This document shows, in pieces, positions 14,892 to 24,200 of a stretch of 34,531 bases of DNA; position 1 is the first letter of the stretch; the number at the start of each line of letters is the position of its first letter. Below the pieces are notes generated by a model that saw only the letters and a program-made list of their open reading frames with translations, was not told the DNA's origin and made no database searches. This stretch comes from Methyloceanibacter sp. GTDB taxonomy: Bacteria > Pseudomonadota > Alphaproteobacteria > Rhizobiales > Methyloligellaceae. Where the stretch lies: the NCBI GenBank assembly GCA_016649675.1, contig JAENXG010000001.1, forward strand, positions 1 to 34,531, read 5' to 3'. The translations under genes and the position numbers were made by a program.

Positions 14892-15741
14892 TCCCGGGGT
14901 GCGCCAGGTCGCAGCCGGCGAGGTAGCGCGGTAGGGGCGCCGGAAACAGCGCATCGCTCCGTCCTCTCAGCCAATAGGCGAGAAGCCCCACCCATTCACG
15001 CGCGGCGACGTCCACCCGGCGCAAGCCTTCCGACACCTTGTCGAAAGGGCGCGCGAGATCGGCCGCCCCCCGCGTCCGATAATCCACCGGCCAGGGCTCG
15101 ACATCGAAGCCCGCCTTGCGGAAGGCCCCCATGGCGCGCGGCATGTGAAAGGCCGAAGTGATCAGGACCCAGCGTTTGCCGGGAGCGAGATCGCCCTGCC
15201 GACTAAGCTCTTTCTTGAGGAAGGCGGCGTTCTCGTAGGTGTCGCGGGCATTTGCTTCGAGGATCAGCCGCTCCTGCGCAACCCCCAGCGCGGTCAGAAG
15301 CGCCTGCGCCCCTGCCGCCTCGCTGTCGGCCTTGTAGAGGATGCCGGCATCGCCCCCCGAAAAAGCGATCTTGGCCTCAGGAAAGCGGCGCGCCAGAATG
15401 GCGGCCTCGACGATGCGCTCGCCGGCCTCATTTAAGGTCGGCGCATGGCGTGCGGTGCCGACGAGCCTGTCCTCGGCGCCACCGAGAAGAATGAAGCCGG
15501 TGGGTGCCGGAGGATCGTCGAGATTTGCCCGCGGGAAGCGATCCTCGAGCGGCAGGATCAAGGCGTTGCCGAGCGGGGAGAGCCCGGCGACGAGCAGGAG
15601 GATCGCGCCGACCGTCACGAAACGCCGTCCCCACCGCGCCCAGCCGGTCCATATCAGAATGGCGCCATAGCCGATGAGAAGCGCGATCAGCGTGGACGGC
15701 TGCAGCAGGAACCACAACACTTTGGCGAGATAGAAGAACAT
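14842..15741 (-). CDS. YdcF family (DUF218) membrane protein
   Basis: The 299-residue protein has two N-terminal membrane helices (about 5-30 and 40-58) followed by a DUF218 domain: GFILLGGAEDR, EAKIAFSGGDAG, LEANARDTYENAAFLKK and RWVLITSAFHMPRAMGAFRK, the E-x-x-(S/A)-x-x-T-x-x-N and SAFH-P-R signatures of YdcF/SanA/ElyC proteins. ElyC and SanA act in envelope and lipid-carrier or barrier maintenance; the exact reaction is unknown. The homologous part ends near YWLRGRSDALF. The remaining 31 or so residues are Pro/Ser-rich and are read antisense to the end of bufC, so the tail may be a recent run-on. Confidence 0.9.
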   Translation of the reverse strand: MFFYLAKVLWFLLQPSTLIALLIGYGAILIWTGWARWGRRFVTVGAILLLVAGLSPLGNALILPLEDRFPRANLDDPPAPTGFILLGGAEDRLVGTARHAPTLNEAGERIVEAAILARRFPEAKIAFSGGDAGILYKADSEAAGAQALLTALGVAQERLILEANARDTYENAAFLKKELSRQGDLAPGKRWVLITSAFHMPRAMGAFRKAGFDVEPWPVDYRTRGAADLARPFDKVSEGLRRVDVAAREWVGLLAYWLRGRSDALFPAPLPRYLAGCDLAHPGTSEPQSPPASPCRPNP

Positions 15742-15762
15742 TAGAGGGGGCCCCTTCGCCGC

Positions 15763-17142
15763 CTAGAATAACCACGTTGCGGCAAGGCCGAGAAAGGCGA
15801 AGAAGCCGACCACGTCGGTGACCGTCGTCACGAACACACCGGAGGCAATTGCGGGATCGAGCCCGAGCGCGTCGAGGCCGAGCGGGATGAGAATGCCGGC
15901 CAGAGCGGCCGCGACAAGATTGACGATCATGGCGACCCCGATCACGAGACCGAGCTGATCGCTGCCGAACCAGAAATAGACGATCGCCCCCATGATCACG
16001 GCAAAGAGCAGCCCGTTGAGGACACCGACCGCCGTCTCTCTGCCGATGACCCGGATCGCATTGGCGGCGCCGAGATCCTGCGTGGCGAGCGCCCGCACCG
16101 CGACTGTCATGGTCTGCGTCCCGGCATTGCCGCCCATCGAGGCGACGATGGGCATCAGCACGGCCAGCGCCACCATCTGCTCGATGGTAGCGTCGAACAG
16201 GCTGATCACCGCCGAGGCGAGAATGGCAGTGGCAAGGTTGGCGAGCAACCAGGTGAAGCGGAGCCGCGTCGTCTGCCACACCGAGTCGCTGACCGACTCT
16301 CCGGCCACGCCACCCATTCTCAGAATATCCTCAGACGCCTCTTCCTGCACGACCTCGACGACGTCGTCGGCGGTGATCACTCCGACCAGCCGCCGATCGG
16401 CATCGACCACCGGCGCCGAGGTCAGATTGTAGCGCTCGAACTGGCGCGCGGCCGCCTCCTGGTCGGCCTCGACATCGATCGGGTGGATATCGCGGTCGGT
16501 GATGGACTCGACGGTCCCCGTCCGCTTGGAGCGCAGCAGGCGATTGAGCGCGACCGAGCCGATCAGGTGATAGGCCGGATCGACCACGAACACTTCGTAG
16601 AAGCGGTTGGGAAGGTCGTCGGCCTCGCTCATATAGTCGATCGTCTGCCCCACCGACCAGAATGGCGGCACGGCGATGAGATCGGTCTGCATGATGCGGC
16701 CGGCGGAGTCCTCGGGATATTCGAGGCTCCGCTCGAGCGCTGCGCGCTCGAAGGACGGAAGCTTGGCGAGGATGTCGGACTGGTCTTGCTTGTCGAGGTC
16801 CTCGATCAGATAGACCGCCTCGTCGGAGTCGAGCTGCTGCAGGGCCTCGGCCACCTGCTGCGTCGGCATGGCCTCGATCACCTGATCGCGCACAGACTCG
16901 TCGAGCTCGGACAGCGCGCCGGTCTTGAAGTCATCGCCGAGCGCGTCGATGAGGAGCCCGCGCTGCTCGGGCCGGAGCAGCTGGATCAGGTCGGCGAGGT
17001 CGGCTTCGTGCAGCTTGAGCGTAAGCTCGCGCGCCTTAGAGGCGTCGTTCTCATCGAGCGCGGTCGTGACGGCATGCAGGAAATCGGAGCGAATGCTCCC
17101 TTCCTCGTCGCGCAGCTCGACCTCGCCTGCGGCGTCCTGCAT
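15763..17142 (-). CDS. mgtE: Magnesium transporter MgtE
   Basis: MgtE is a Mg2+ channel gated by cytosolic Mg2+. The product (459 aa from ATG 17142) has the MgtE_N superhelical domain (about 10-125: ALDENDASKARELTLKLHEA, IEAMPTQQVAEALQQLDSDE), two CBS motifs (about 130-250, including SAPVVDADRRLVGVITADDV), a connecting helix and a membrane domain of about five helices with LPIVASMGGNAGTQTMTVAVR-like pore residues (MPIVASMGGNAGTQ) and a closing FVTTVTDVVGFFAFLGLA. The frame is open to TTG 17175, which would add 11 residues; neither start has a strong ribosome site. It is tail-to-head with ydcF, 21 bp apart, so the two could share a transcript. Confidence 0.95.
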   Translation of the reverse strand: MQDAAGEVELRDEEGSIRSDFLHAVTTALDENDASKARELTLKLHEADLADLIQLLRPEQRGLLIDALGDDFKTGALSELDESVRDQVIEAMPTQQVAEALQQLDSDEAVYLIEDLDKQDQSDILAKLPSFERAALERSLEYPEDSAGRIMQTDLIAVPPFWSVGQTIDYMSEADDLPNRFYEVFVVDPAYHLIGSVALNRLLRSKRTGTVESITDRDIHPIDVEADQEAAARQFERYNLTSAPVVDADRRLVGVITADDVVEVVQEEASEDILRMGGVAGESVSDSVWQTTRLRFTWLLANLATAILASAVISLFDATIEQMVALAVLMPIVASMGGNAGTQTMTVAVRALATQDLGAANAIRVIGRETAVGVLNGLLFAVIMGAIVYFWFGSDQLGLVIGVAMIVNLVAAALAGILIPLGLDALGLDPAIASGVFVTTVTDVVGFFAFLGLAATWLF

Positions 17143-17336
17143 GGCTTGTCCGAATCGCCGGGTTGAAAGCTTCAAGCGGGATTGGCCGCGACCCAGAAGC
17201 AGGAATCGGACGCCGTGGATACGGGCGGATTGCCGCTTCCGGCCTGCGACAACAGGCGCGGCCTGAACGTCACTAGACGCTTGTTGCCGCGGAATTTCCA
17301 GCCAAAAATGGCACTGCGGCTTGGGAGAGCCAAAAG

Positions 17337-17767
17337 TTGTGGGGACCCTTAAATCTCTCGCTTGCGGCGGGCTTAGCGTTCCTCCTCGTCGCCGCCTTGA
17401 CGGTGCATGCGAGCCCCGAACCGGTGAGCTGTCCGGGCAACCCTGAGGCGCTCGGCGTCTCGCGCGTCATCGAGATCGATCCGGCGGGCGGGCCTCGTAT
17501 CGGCACCTATCAATATCCGGCCACGCTTGCCCTTGGATGAACATCAACGCCGCGGCCATCGTGAAGCGGGCGCTCGCCCGGCTCCAGCAAAAGGGCAAGG
17601 GGATCTTGCTGCTCCACGACCGCAAGGCTTCGACGGCGAAAGCCTTGCCGATCCTCCTCGACAAGCTGAAGGAGCGCGGCTACCGCGTCGTGCAGATTGT
17701 GCCGAAAGCTGCAGGCATCGCCGCGCTCAAAGAGCCGGTCGTCCCTCAGGAACTGCCGACGCCTTAG
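17337..17767 (+). pseudogene. Polysaccharide deacetylase, remnant with an internal deletion
   Basis: Two adjacent frames carry the two ends of one protein family. The first (17337-17540) encodes a signal peptide (LAAGLAFLLVAALTVHA) and SCPGNPEALGVSRVIEIDPA, then GTYQYPATLALG and a stop; this is the N-terminus of secreted NodB-type polysaccharide deacetylases of Rhizobiales. The second (17537-17767) encodes NINAAAIVKRALARL, KGKGILLLHDRKAST and LKERGYRVVQIVPK, which is the C-terminal end of the same family, including the LLLHD motif. The NodB core between them (TFDDGP and the metal-binding HxxxH) is missing, an estimated 120-140 residues. The junction lies near 17535, where PLA-LG meets MNINAAA out of frame. 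The catalytic site is gone, so the gene is dead. Confidence 0.75.
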
Positions 17768-17816
17768 AGCATGATCCGGAAAAGTGGGAACCGGTTTTCC
17801 GAAAAGATCCTGCTCA
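17765..17816. repeat. Palindromic intergenic element (TAGAGCATGATCCGG type), full copy
   Basis: GAGCATGATC (17768-17777) pairs with GATCCTGCTC (17806-17815) with one mismatch, and GGAAAA with TTTTCC inside, giving an imperfect 50-bp palindrome. This sequence family is abundant between genes in Bradyrhizobium, Mesorhizobium and relatives. Its first three bases, TAG, are the stop codon of the deacetylase remnant. A shortened copy is at 18790-18824. Confidence 0.8.
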
Positions 17817-17825
17817 AACAAAAAG

Positions 17826-17867
17826 CTAGAGCGCTGTCGCGATTCAATCAGCGATAGCGCGCTCTAG
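17826..17867. repeat. Second palindrome, CTAGAGCGC...GCGCTCTAG
   Basis: CTAGAGCGC (17826-17834) and GCGCTCTAG (17859-17867) are exact reverse complements, with TCGC/GCGA pairing further in (17837-17840 and 17851-17854) and GATTCAATCA in the loop. It is joined to the element at 17765-17816 by 9 bp and forms the right half of a compound repeat. The connecting AAAAGCTAGA also appears in the shortened copy at 18790-18824. Confidence 0.75.
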
Positions 17868-17885
17868 CCGCAATGGAAGGAAAGT

Positions 17886-17971
17886 TGGTGCGGTCGAGAG
17901 GAATTGAACCTCCACGGGCTAAGCCCACAGCGCCCTCAACGCTGCGCGTCTACCGTTTCCGCCACGACCGC
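17886..17971 (-). tRNA. tRNA-Leu (anticodon GAG), CCA encoded
   Basis: Read on the minus strand from 17971, GCGGTCG opens the acceptor stem and CGACCGC closes it, followed by discriminator A and an encoded CCA (17888-17886). The anticodon stem CAGCG/CGCTG encloses loop TTGAGGG, giving anticodon GAG, which reads CUC and CUU leucine codons. A long variable arm (TGGGC-TTA-GCCCA) is the class II mark of tRNA-Leu, and the T arm holds GGTTCAATTCC. Confidence 0.97.
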
Positions 17972-18132
17972 TAAAGCGAGGAATCCCGAAGCTTTCTGCT
18001 CCGGATATGGCTATAGGCTACCCCCTCGGCAAGCGCGGGGCCTGCTGCCTTAGCAAACCTGCCTCTAGGGTGCAAGGTAAGCCTTCGGGCCGGTCGGCTT
18101 GCGGCAGGCACCAGCGGCAAAGAGTATACGGC

Positions 18133-18792
18133 ATGGGAGAGCACGGCTTGCGCATGGCGCCTCCACCTGCCCCGGCAAGGGGCGGGGTGGAATGGCTCCA
18201 AAGCGGCGCGCCCGTTCCCTACCCTGAGGCGGTCGCTGCGATGGACGCGCGGGCCCGAGCCGTCGCCCTCGGAGAAGCATCCGAATGCGTCTGGCTGCTG
18301 GAGCACCCTGCCATCTACACCGCCGGAACGAGCGCCGCCGAGGAGGAGCTGCTTGCACCTTCCCGGTTTCCGGTCTTCAGAACCGGCCGCGGCGGGCGCT
18401 TCACCTATCACGGCCCAGGCCAGCGCGTGGCCTATGTGATGCTCGACCTGTCGGCGCGCGGGCGCGACGTCAGGGCCTTCGTCGTTTCGCTCGAAGACTG
18501 GCTGATCGGCACTCTTGCGCGTCTCGGTGTCAAGGGCCAGCGCATGGATGGCCAGATCGGCGTCTTCGTTCAGGGGGCGAAGATCGCGAGCATCGGGGTG
18601 CGCGTGCGAAGCTGGGTGAGCCTGCACGGCGTGAGCCTCAACGTTGCTCCCGACCTCGAGCACTTCGCCGGCATCGTGCCGTGCGGGCTCTCCACGCCGG
18701 TGACGAGCGTTGCCGCGCTCGGTGGAGAGACGGACAGGGCCCGCGTCGATCAAGCCCTTCGCGCCGCCTTCGCGGAGGTGTTTGGCGCGTAG
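18133..18792 (+). CDS. lipB: Octanoyl-[acyl-carrier-protein]-protein N-octanoyltransferase LipB
   Basis: LipB moves octanoate from acyl-carrier protein to the lipoyl domains of 2-oxoacid dehydrogenases and GcvH, the first step of lipoate synthesis. The 219-residue product has RGGRFTYHGPGQRVAYVMLD (the RGG-x-x-TYHGPGQ substrate motif), GAKIASIGVRV with the catalytic Lys, HGVSLNV, and the catalytic Cys in GIVPCGL. The frame is open back to 18007; ATG 18133 is favoured because homology starts shortly after it, and ATG 18154 is possible. The TAG stop (18790-18792) is the first triplet of a repeat element. No lipA is present nearby. Confidence 0.96.
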   Translation: MGEHGLRMAPPPAPARGGVEWLQSGAPVPYPEAVAAMDARARAVALGEASECVWLLEHPAIYTAGTSAAEEELLAPSRFPVFRTGRGGRFTYHGPGQRVAYVMLDLSARGRDVRAFVVSLEDWLIGTLARLGVKGQRMDGQIGVFVQGAKIASIGVRVRSWVSLHGVSLNVAPDLEHFAGIVPCGLSTPVTSVAALGGETDRARVDQALRAAFAEVFGA

Positions 18793-18824
18793 AGCGTGAT
18801 CCGGAAAAGTGGGAAAAAGCTAGA
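18790..18824. repeat. Shortened copy of the palindromic element
   Basis: The sequence starts like the copy at 17765 (TAGAGC-G-TGATCCGG, then AAAAGTGGGAA) and then jumps to AAAAGCTAGA, which in the full copy lies 31 bp further on (17821-17830). It therefore has both outer flanks but lacks the right arm of the palindrome. It starts at the lipB stop codon and ends at the acyP stop codon (18825-18827, other strand). Confidence 0.75.
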
Positions 18825-19130
18825 TCAGCGCCAATTCGTCCCGATTACCCTGAAGCCAGGAGCGACCGAGCCGCCCTCTTGGGTCACGGTCACCTCGGTC
18901 ACGTCCGCGTCGGGCGGACCCTCGGCACAGAGCCTCAGCATCTCGTCCACCTTGGCGGCGGGTCCGCAGAACACCGCCTCGACGCTGCCGTCGTCGCGGT
19001 TGCGCACCGTGCCGTCGAGACCGAGCGCTCGCGCTGTCCGATCGGTCCAGGCGCGGTAATCGACGCCCTGCACTTTGCCTTCGATCCTCACCGTGACGGT
19101 CCGCGTTGTCAGCTGATCTTTGCCAGGCAT
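18825..19130 (-). CDS. acyP: Acylphosphatase
   Basis: Acylphosphatases hydrolyse carboxyl-phosphate bonds. The 101-residue protein fits the family (about 90-100 aa) and has the phosphate loop KVQGVDYRAW with catalytic Arg26, and Asn44 in TVRNRDDGSVE, 18 residues later as in characterised enzymes. The usual GVGFR loop reads GVDYR. It starts 18 bp after the carboxylase alpha subunit stop in the same orientation, so the two are probably co-transcribed. Confidence 0.93.
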   Translation of the reverse strand: MPGKDQLTTRTVTVRIEGKVQGVDYRAWTDRTARALGLDGTVRNRDDGSVEAVFCGPAAKVDEMLRLCAEGPPDADVTEVTVTQEGGSVAPGFRVIGTNWR

Positions 19131-19148
19131 GTTTCGGCCCGTGCGTGC

Positions 19149-21170
19149 TCACGCGAATTCGAGGATCACCGCATCCACATTGAGGCTATCGCCGGGCTTG
19201 GCCAGGATCTTGGCGACCTTGGCGTCGCGCTCGGCCTTGAGCACGTTCTCCATCTTCATCGCCTCGACGACGCAGAGCGGGTCCCCCGCCGCCACCTCCT
19301 GGCCTACGCTGACAGCGAGCGAGACCACGAGCCCGGGCATCGGGCAGAGCAGGAACTTCGAGGTGTCGGGCAGCTCCTTGACCGGCATCAGCGTCGCGAG
19401 CTCGGTCTCGCGCTCCGTGAAGACGCGCGCCGCGATCTCGACGCCCTGATAGGTGAGCATCACGCCGTTCAGGATCGGACGCACCTGCACCGCCACCGGC
19501 GCGCTGTCGATCGTCCCCTCCCAGATGGGTTCGCCGAACCACCACGACGAGGCAAGGTTGATCCGCCGCTTCGGCTCGCCGGTCCCCTCCCCGCCGATGG
19601 TCACGATCATGGGAGCGTCCCGCCCGCCCTCGACGGTGACCCGCACGCGCTCCGCGCCAAGCTCCACGATGCGCGTTTCGGCAAAGCGCACGGGCTCGCC
19701 ATGCATCTGCTGGGTGATCGCGCGGCGCCGTTCATTGCTCAAATGATCGATGCTCGCGGCCACCCCGACCAGCACGTCGCGCACGCGGCCCTCAGGCTGC
19801 GGCGTCTTGAATCCTTCCGGAAACTCCTCGGCAATGAACTTGGTCGAGAGCCGGCCTTCCTTCCACCTCTCGTTCCGCATCAGCACGGCTAGGAACGCGA
19901 TGTTGTGGCGGAAGCCGTCGATGGCGAACGCATCGAGCGCGCTCCCCATGTGCTCGATCGCGGCAAGCCGCTTCGGCGCATGGGTGACGAGCTTGGCAAT
20001 CATCGGGTCGTAATAAATTGAGATCTCGCCGCCTTCCTCGACACCGGAGTCGAGCCGCGTGGTGACGCCGCCCGAGGTGCCGAGCCGCGGCGGCCGGTAG
20101 CGCACGAGGCGCCCGGTCGAGGGCATGAAGTTCCGCGACGGGTCCTCGGCATAGATGCGCACCTCGACGGCCGAGCCCTTCAGCTTCACGTCCTTCTGCT
20201 TGAGGGAAAGCTTTTCGCCGGCGGCGACCTTGAGCATCTCCTCGACGAGATCGAGCCCGGTGACGAGCTCGGTCACCGGATGCTCCACCTGGAGCCGGGT
20301 ATTCATCTCCAGGAAATAGAAGTTGCGGTCCTTGTCGACGATGAACTCGACGGTCCCGGCCGAATCGTAGCCGACGGCCTTGGCCAGGGCGACGGCCTCG
20401 GCGCCCATCGCCTCGCGCGTCTTGGCATCGAGGAACGGGCTCGGCGCCTCCTCGACGACCTTCTGGTTGCGCCGCTGGATCGAGCATTCCCGCTCGCCGA
20501 GATGGATGACGTTGCCGTGCTTATCGCCGAGCACCTGGATCTCGATATGGCGCGGCTCTTCGATATATTTCTCGATGAACATGCGGTCATCGCCGAAGCT
20601 CGACTTCGCCTCGGACTTGGAGGTGGTGAAGCCCTCTTCCACCTCCTTGCGGCTATAGGCGATGCGCATGCCTTTGCCGCCGCCGCCGGCCGACGCCTTG
20701 ATCATGACCGGATAGCCGATCTCATCGGCGATCTTGATCGCCTCCTTGGCGTCCTTGATGACGCCGAGATGGCCCGGAACGGTGGAGACCTTTGCTTTCG
20801 CGGCGAGCTTCTTCGACTCGATCTTGTCGCCCATCGCCTCGATGGCTGTGACGTTCGGACCGACGAAAGCGATGCCCGCGTCTTCAAGCGCGCGGGCAAA
20901 CGCCGCGTTCTCGGAGAGGAAGCCGTAGCCTGGATGAATGGCGTCGGCTCCCGTCCCCTTGGCGGCGGCGATGATCTTGGCGATGTCGAGATAGGACTGG
21001 GCAGCGGCGGCAGGACCGATGGGAACCGCCTCGTCGGCCATATCTACATGCAGCGCGTCGCGGTCGGCCTCGGAATAGACGGCGACGGTGGCGATGCCGA
21101 GCCGCTTTGCGGTGCGGATGATGCGGCAGGCGATCTCGCCCCGATTGGCGATCAGAAGCTTAGCGAACAT
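19149..21170 (-). CDS. pccA: Biotin-dependent acyl-CoA carboxylase alpha subunit (propionyl-CoA carboxylase type)
   Basis: This subunit carries biotin carboxylase and the biotin carrier: it carboxylates biotin with ATP and bicarbonate, for transfer to an acyl-CoA by a separate beta subunit. In 673 residues it has the biotin carboxylase N domain (FAKLLIANRGEIACRIIRTA), the ATP-grasp loop (ASAGGGGKGMRIAYS), EMNTRLQVEHPVTELVTGLD, a middle BT domain and a C-terminal biotinyl domain with Lys639 in EAMKMEN. Length and layout fit PccA rather than the roughly 450-residue AccC. Propionyl-CoA is the likely substrate, but methylcrotonyl-CoA subunits look similar. No beta subunit gene is in the window. 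acyP follows 18 bp downstream. Confidence 0.88.
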   Translation of the reverse strand: MFAKLLIANRGEIACRIIRTAKRLGIATVAVYSEADRDALHVDMADEAVPIGPAAAAQSYLDIAKIIAAAKGTGADAIHPGYGFLSENAAFARALEDAGIAFVGPNVTAIEAMGDKIESKKLAAKAKVSTVPGHLGVIKDAKEAIKIADEIGYPVMIKASAGGGGKGMRIAYSRKEVEEGFTTSKSEAKSSFGDDRMFIEKYIEEPRHIEIQVLGDKHGNVIHLGERECSIQRRNQKVVEEAPSPFLDAKTREAMGAEAVALAKAVGYDSAGTVEFIVDKDRNFYFLEMNTRLQVEHPVTELVTGLDLVEEMLKVAAGEKLSLKQKDVKLKGSAVEVRIYAEDPSRNFMPSTGRLVRYRPPRLGTSGGVTTRLDSGVEEGGEISIYYDPMIAKLVTHAPKRLAAIEHMGSALDAFAIDGFRHNIAFLAVLMRNERWKEGRLSTKFIAEEFPEGFKTPQPEGRVRDVLVGVAASIDHLSNERRRAITQQMHGEPVRFAETRIVELGAERVRVTVEGGRDAPMIVTIGGEGTGEPKRRINLASSWWFGEPIWEGTIDSAPVAVQVRPILNGVMLTYQGVEIAARVFTERETELATLMPVKELPDTSKFLLCPMPGLVVSLAVSVGQEVAAGDPLCVVEAMKMENVLKAERDAKVAKILAKPGDSLNVDAVILEFA

Positions 21171-21254
21171 ATGGTCCCCGCGGCCGATACTACTTCAGGC
21201 TTTCTAGAGGCTCGCTGGAAGCGAGTAAACTGGCCGGGGAGGTCCTAACTGCTC

Positions 21255-24200
21255 CTACTCTGCGGCAGGCGGGAACCGCCTCCGCCGCCCCTTATGCTTT
21301 GCCGCCCGGCGCTCAGGGCCGTGTGGCCCCGAGGAAGCGGCAGAAGCTGCGGAGCTGAAACCCCCCGCCTCCGGCGAAAGTTGGCCCTCCGCGGGCTCAG
21401 TCTCGGGTTCGCCAGAAAACAACATCCCGGCCTCAGCCTCGGCGTCGGCCTCCTCGAGTGTTTCCGGAACCTGGTCCTTGGCAGAGTCGGGGGAACCGGC
21501 AGTGGTCTCGGCCCGTGCCCGCGCCGTCGCTTTCTGATGGTCTCTGGCGAGGAAGGTGTAGACGGCGGGCGTCACGAACAGGGTGAACATCGTGCCGATG
21601 GTCATGCCGGCTGCGATCACCACGCCGATATCGAAGCGGCTCGCAGCGCCCGCGCCCTTGGCGATCAGGAGCGGCACCATGGCCACCACCATGGCCGCCG
21701 TGGTCATGAGGATAGGCCTGAGCCTGATGGCAGCCGCGTGCTCGATCGCCTCGCGCCTGCCATAGCCCTGCTCCTCCTGCAGCTTATTGGCGAAGTCCAC
21801 CATCAGGATGCCGTGCTTCGAGATCAAACCGATCAGGGTGACGAGCCCGATCTGCGTGTAGATGTTGATGGTGGCGAGCCCGGCATTGAGCGGGATGAGC
21901 GCGCCGAACATCGCGGTCGGCAGCGCGATCAAGATGATCAACGGGTCGCGGAAGCTCTCATACTGCGCGGCGAGCACGAGGAAGATGATGATGAGGGCGA
22001 AGATGAAGGTGTAGACGAGCGTATCGCCCTCCTGGACGAATTGCCGGCTCTGGCCTTGGAAATCGTAGAAGAAGCCTTCCGGAAAGCTCGTAGCGGCCTT
22101 CTGCTTGAGAAAGTCGATGGCCTCGCCGACAGTGCGGCCGGGGAACGGCACGGCCGACAGCGTCGCCGAGTTGAGCTGCTGGAAATTGGTGAGCGCGTTC
22201 GGCTGCACCACCTTGGTCACGGTGGCAACGTTGGACAGCGGCACGAGCGCGCCTGAGCTCGTGCGGATCTGGTAGCGCGTGAGCCAGTCCTCGTTCAGCC
22301 TGAACTCGCGCGGCACCTGCGGAATGACCTGATAGCTGCGCCCGTAAAGGTTGAACAGGTTGACGTAATTGCCGCCGAGCAGCGTGGCGAGCGAGTTGCC
22401 GATATCGGCCATGCTGATGCCGAGCCGGTTCGCCTTGTCATGGTCGATCTTGAACTCGATCTGCGGCGTCTCGAAGCGAAGATCGGAATCGGAGAAGATG
22501 AACATGCCGCTCTCGCGCGCGGATTTTTCGACATCGGCAAGCACATCGGCGAGCTGCCGGAAGTCGTGCGTCGTGGTGATGACGAACTGCACCGGAGGCC
22601 CGCCCGTCGAGCCCGGCAAGGCCGGCGGTGAGAAGACGAGCGCAAGGGCCGGCGCGATGCCTGCGATTTTCGGCTGGAGCTCCTGCAGCACGGCCTTGTG
22701 ATTGCGGGTCCGCTCGTCCCAGGGCTTGAGCAGGACGCCGGCAAAGCCCTGATGCACGTCGCCCATGCCGTTGATGGCGAAGACGTGGTCCTTCTCCGGG
22801 ACGGTGCTGAAGACGCGGTAGATCTGCTGCGTCGCCTCCTCGAGATAGTCGAGATTGGCGTATTGCGGCGTCTTCACGAAGGTGAACAGGATACCCTGGT
22901 CCTCTTCCGGTGCGAGTTCCTTCTGCGTCGTCATATACATGAGGCCGGTTGCCGCGATCACGCCGGCGAGGACCAGAACCGTCACCGGCCGGTAGTTCAG
23001 CGTGCCGTGCAGGCGCCGCTGATAGCGCCGCTTCAGCCCCTCGAAGAGGCGGTCGAGATGCCGCGTGAGCCAACCGGGCTTGTCATGCTCGCTCTCGGCC
23101 TTGAGCAGCTTCGAGCACATCATCGGCGACAGCGTCACGGCGATAATGCCTGAGACGATCACGGCGCCGGCAAGGGTCAGCGCGAACTCCCGGAAGAGAA
23201 CGCCGGTAAGCCCCGAGACGAAGGCGATCGGCGCATAGACCGCGGCCAACGTGATGGTCATGGCGATGATCGGGTAGAGAATCTCCCGCGCCCCGAGGAT
23301 TGCGGCATCGAACGGGCGCCTGCCCTGCTCGATATGCCGGTGGATGTTCTCGACGACCACGATAGCGTCGTCGACCACGAGCCCGATGGCGAGCACGAGC
23401 GCCAGCAGCGTCATCAGATTGATCGAGTAGCCGAGCGCCAGGAGCATGGCGAGCACGCCGATGAGCGACAGTGGGATGGTGACGATCGGGATGAGGGTCG
23501 ACCTGAGATTGCCGAGGAACAGAAAGATCACCACGATGACGATGATGGCCGCCTCGCCCAAGGTCTTTACCACCTCCCAGATCGAGGCGCGGATGAAATT
23601 GGTGGCGTCGTAGGCGATGGCCGCTTCCAAGCCCGGCGGCAGCTCCTTTTGCACCTCCGGGAAGGCCTTGCGCACGTCGGTGATGACCGTCAGTGGGTTG
23701 GCGGTGGGGGTGGCATAGACGCCGATGAACACGGCCTTCAGCCCGTCGAAAACCGACGAGGAGTCGGCGCTCTGCGGCCCAAGCTCGATCTTAGCCACGT
23801 CGCCCAGCCTGACCAGCGAATCGCCGCGGGCGAGCACCACGAGCTTGCCGAACGACTCAGGCGTCTCCAGCGAGGTCTTGGCATCGATATTGGTCTGCAC
23901 GAAATCGCCCTTCACCTGGCCCGGCGCCGAGGTGAAGTTGTTGCTGGCAAGCGACAGCCGCACGTCGAGCGGCGTGACCCCGAGCGCGGCCATGCGGTCG
24001 GGGTCGAGCCAGATGCGCATGGCGAAGGTCTGCCCGCCGAGGATTTGGGCGTTGGCCACGCCGTTGATGGTCTGCAGCTTCGGCTGCACCACGCGGGTGA
24101 GATAGTCGCTGATCTGCGAGGCGTTCATCACCTTCGAGTTGAAGGAGAGGTACATCAGCGCGTAGCCCTCTCCCGTCTGCTTGGTGACGATCGAGTCGTT

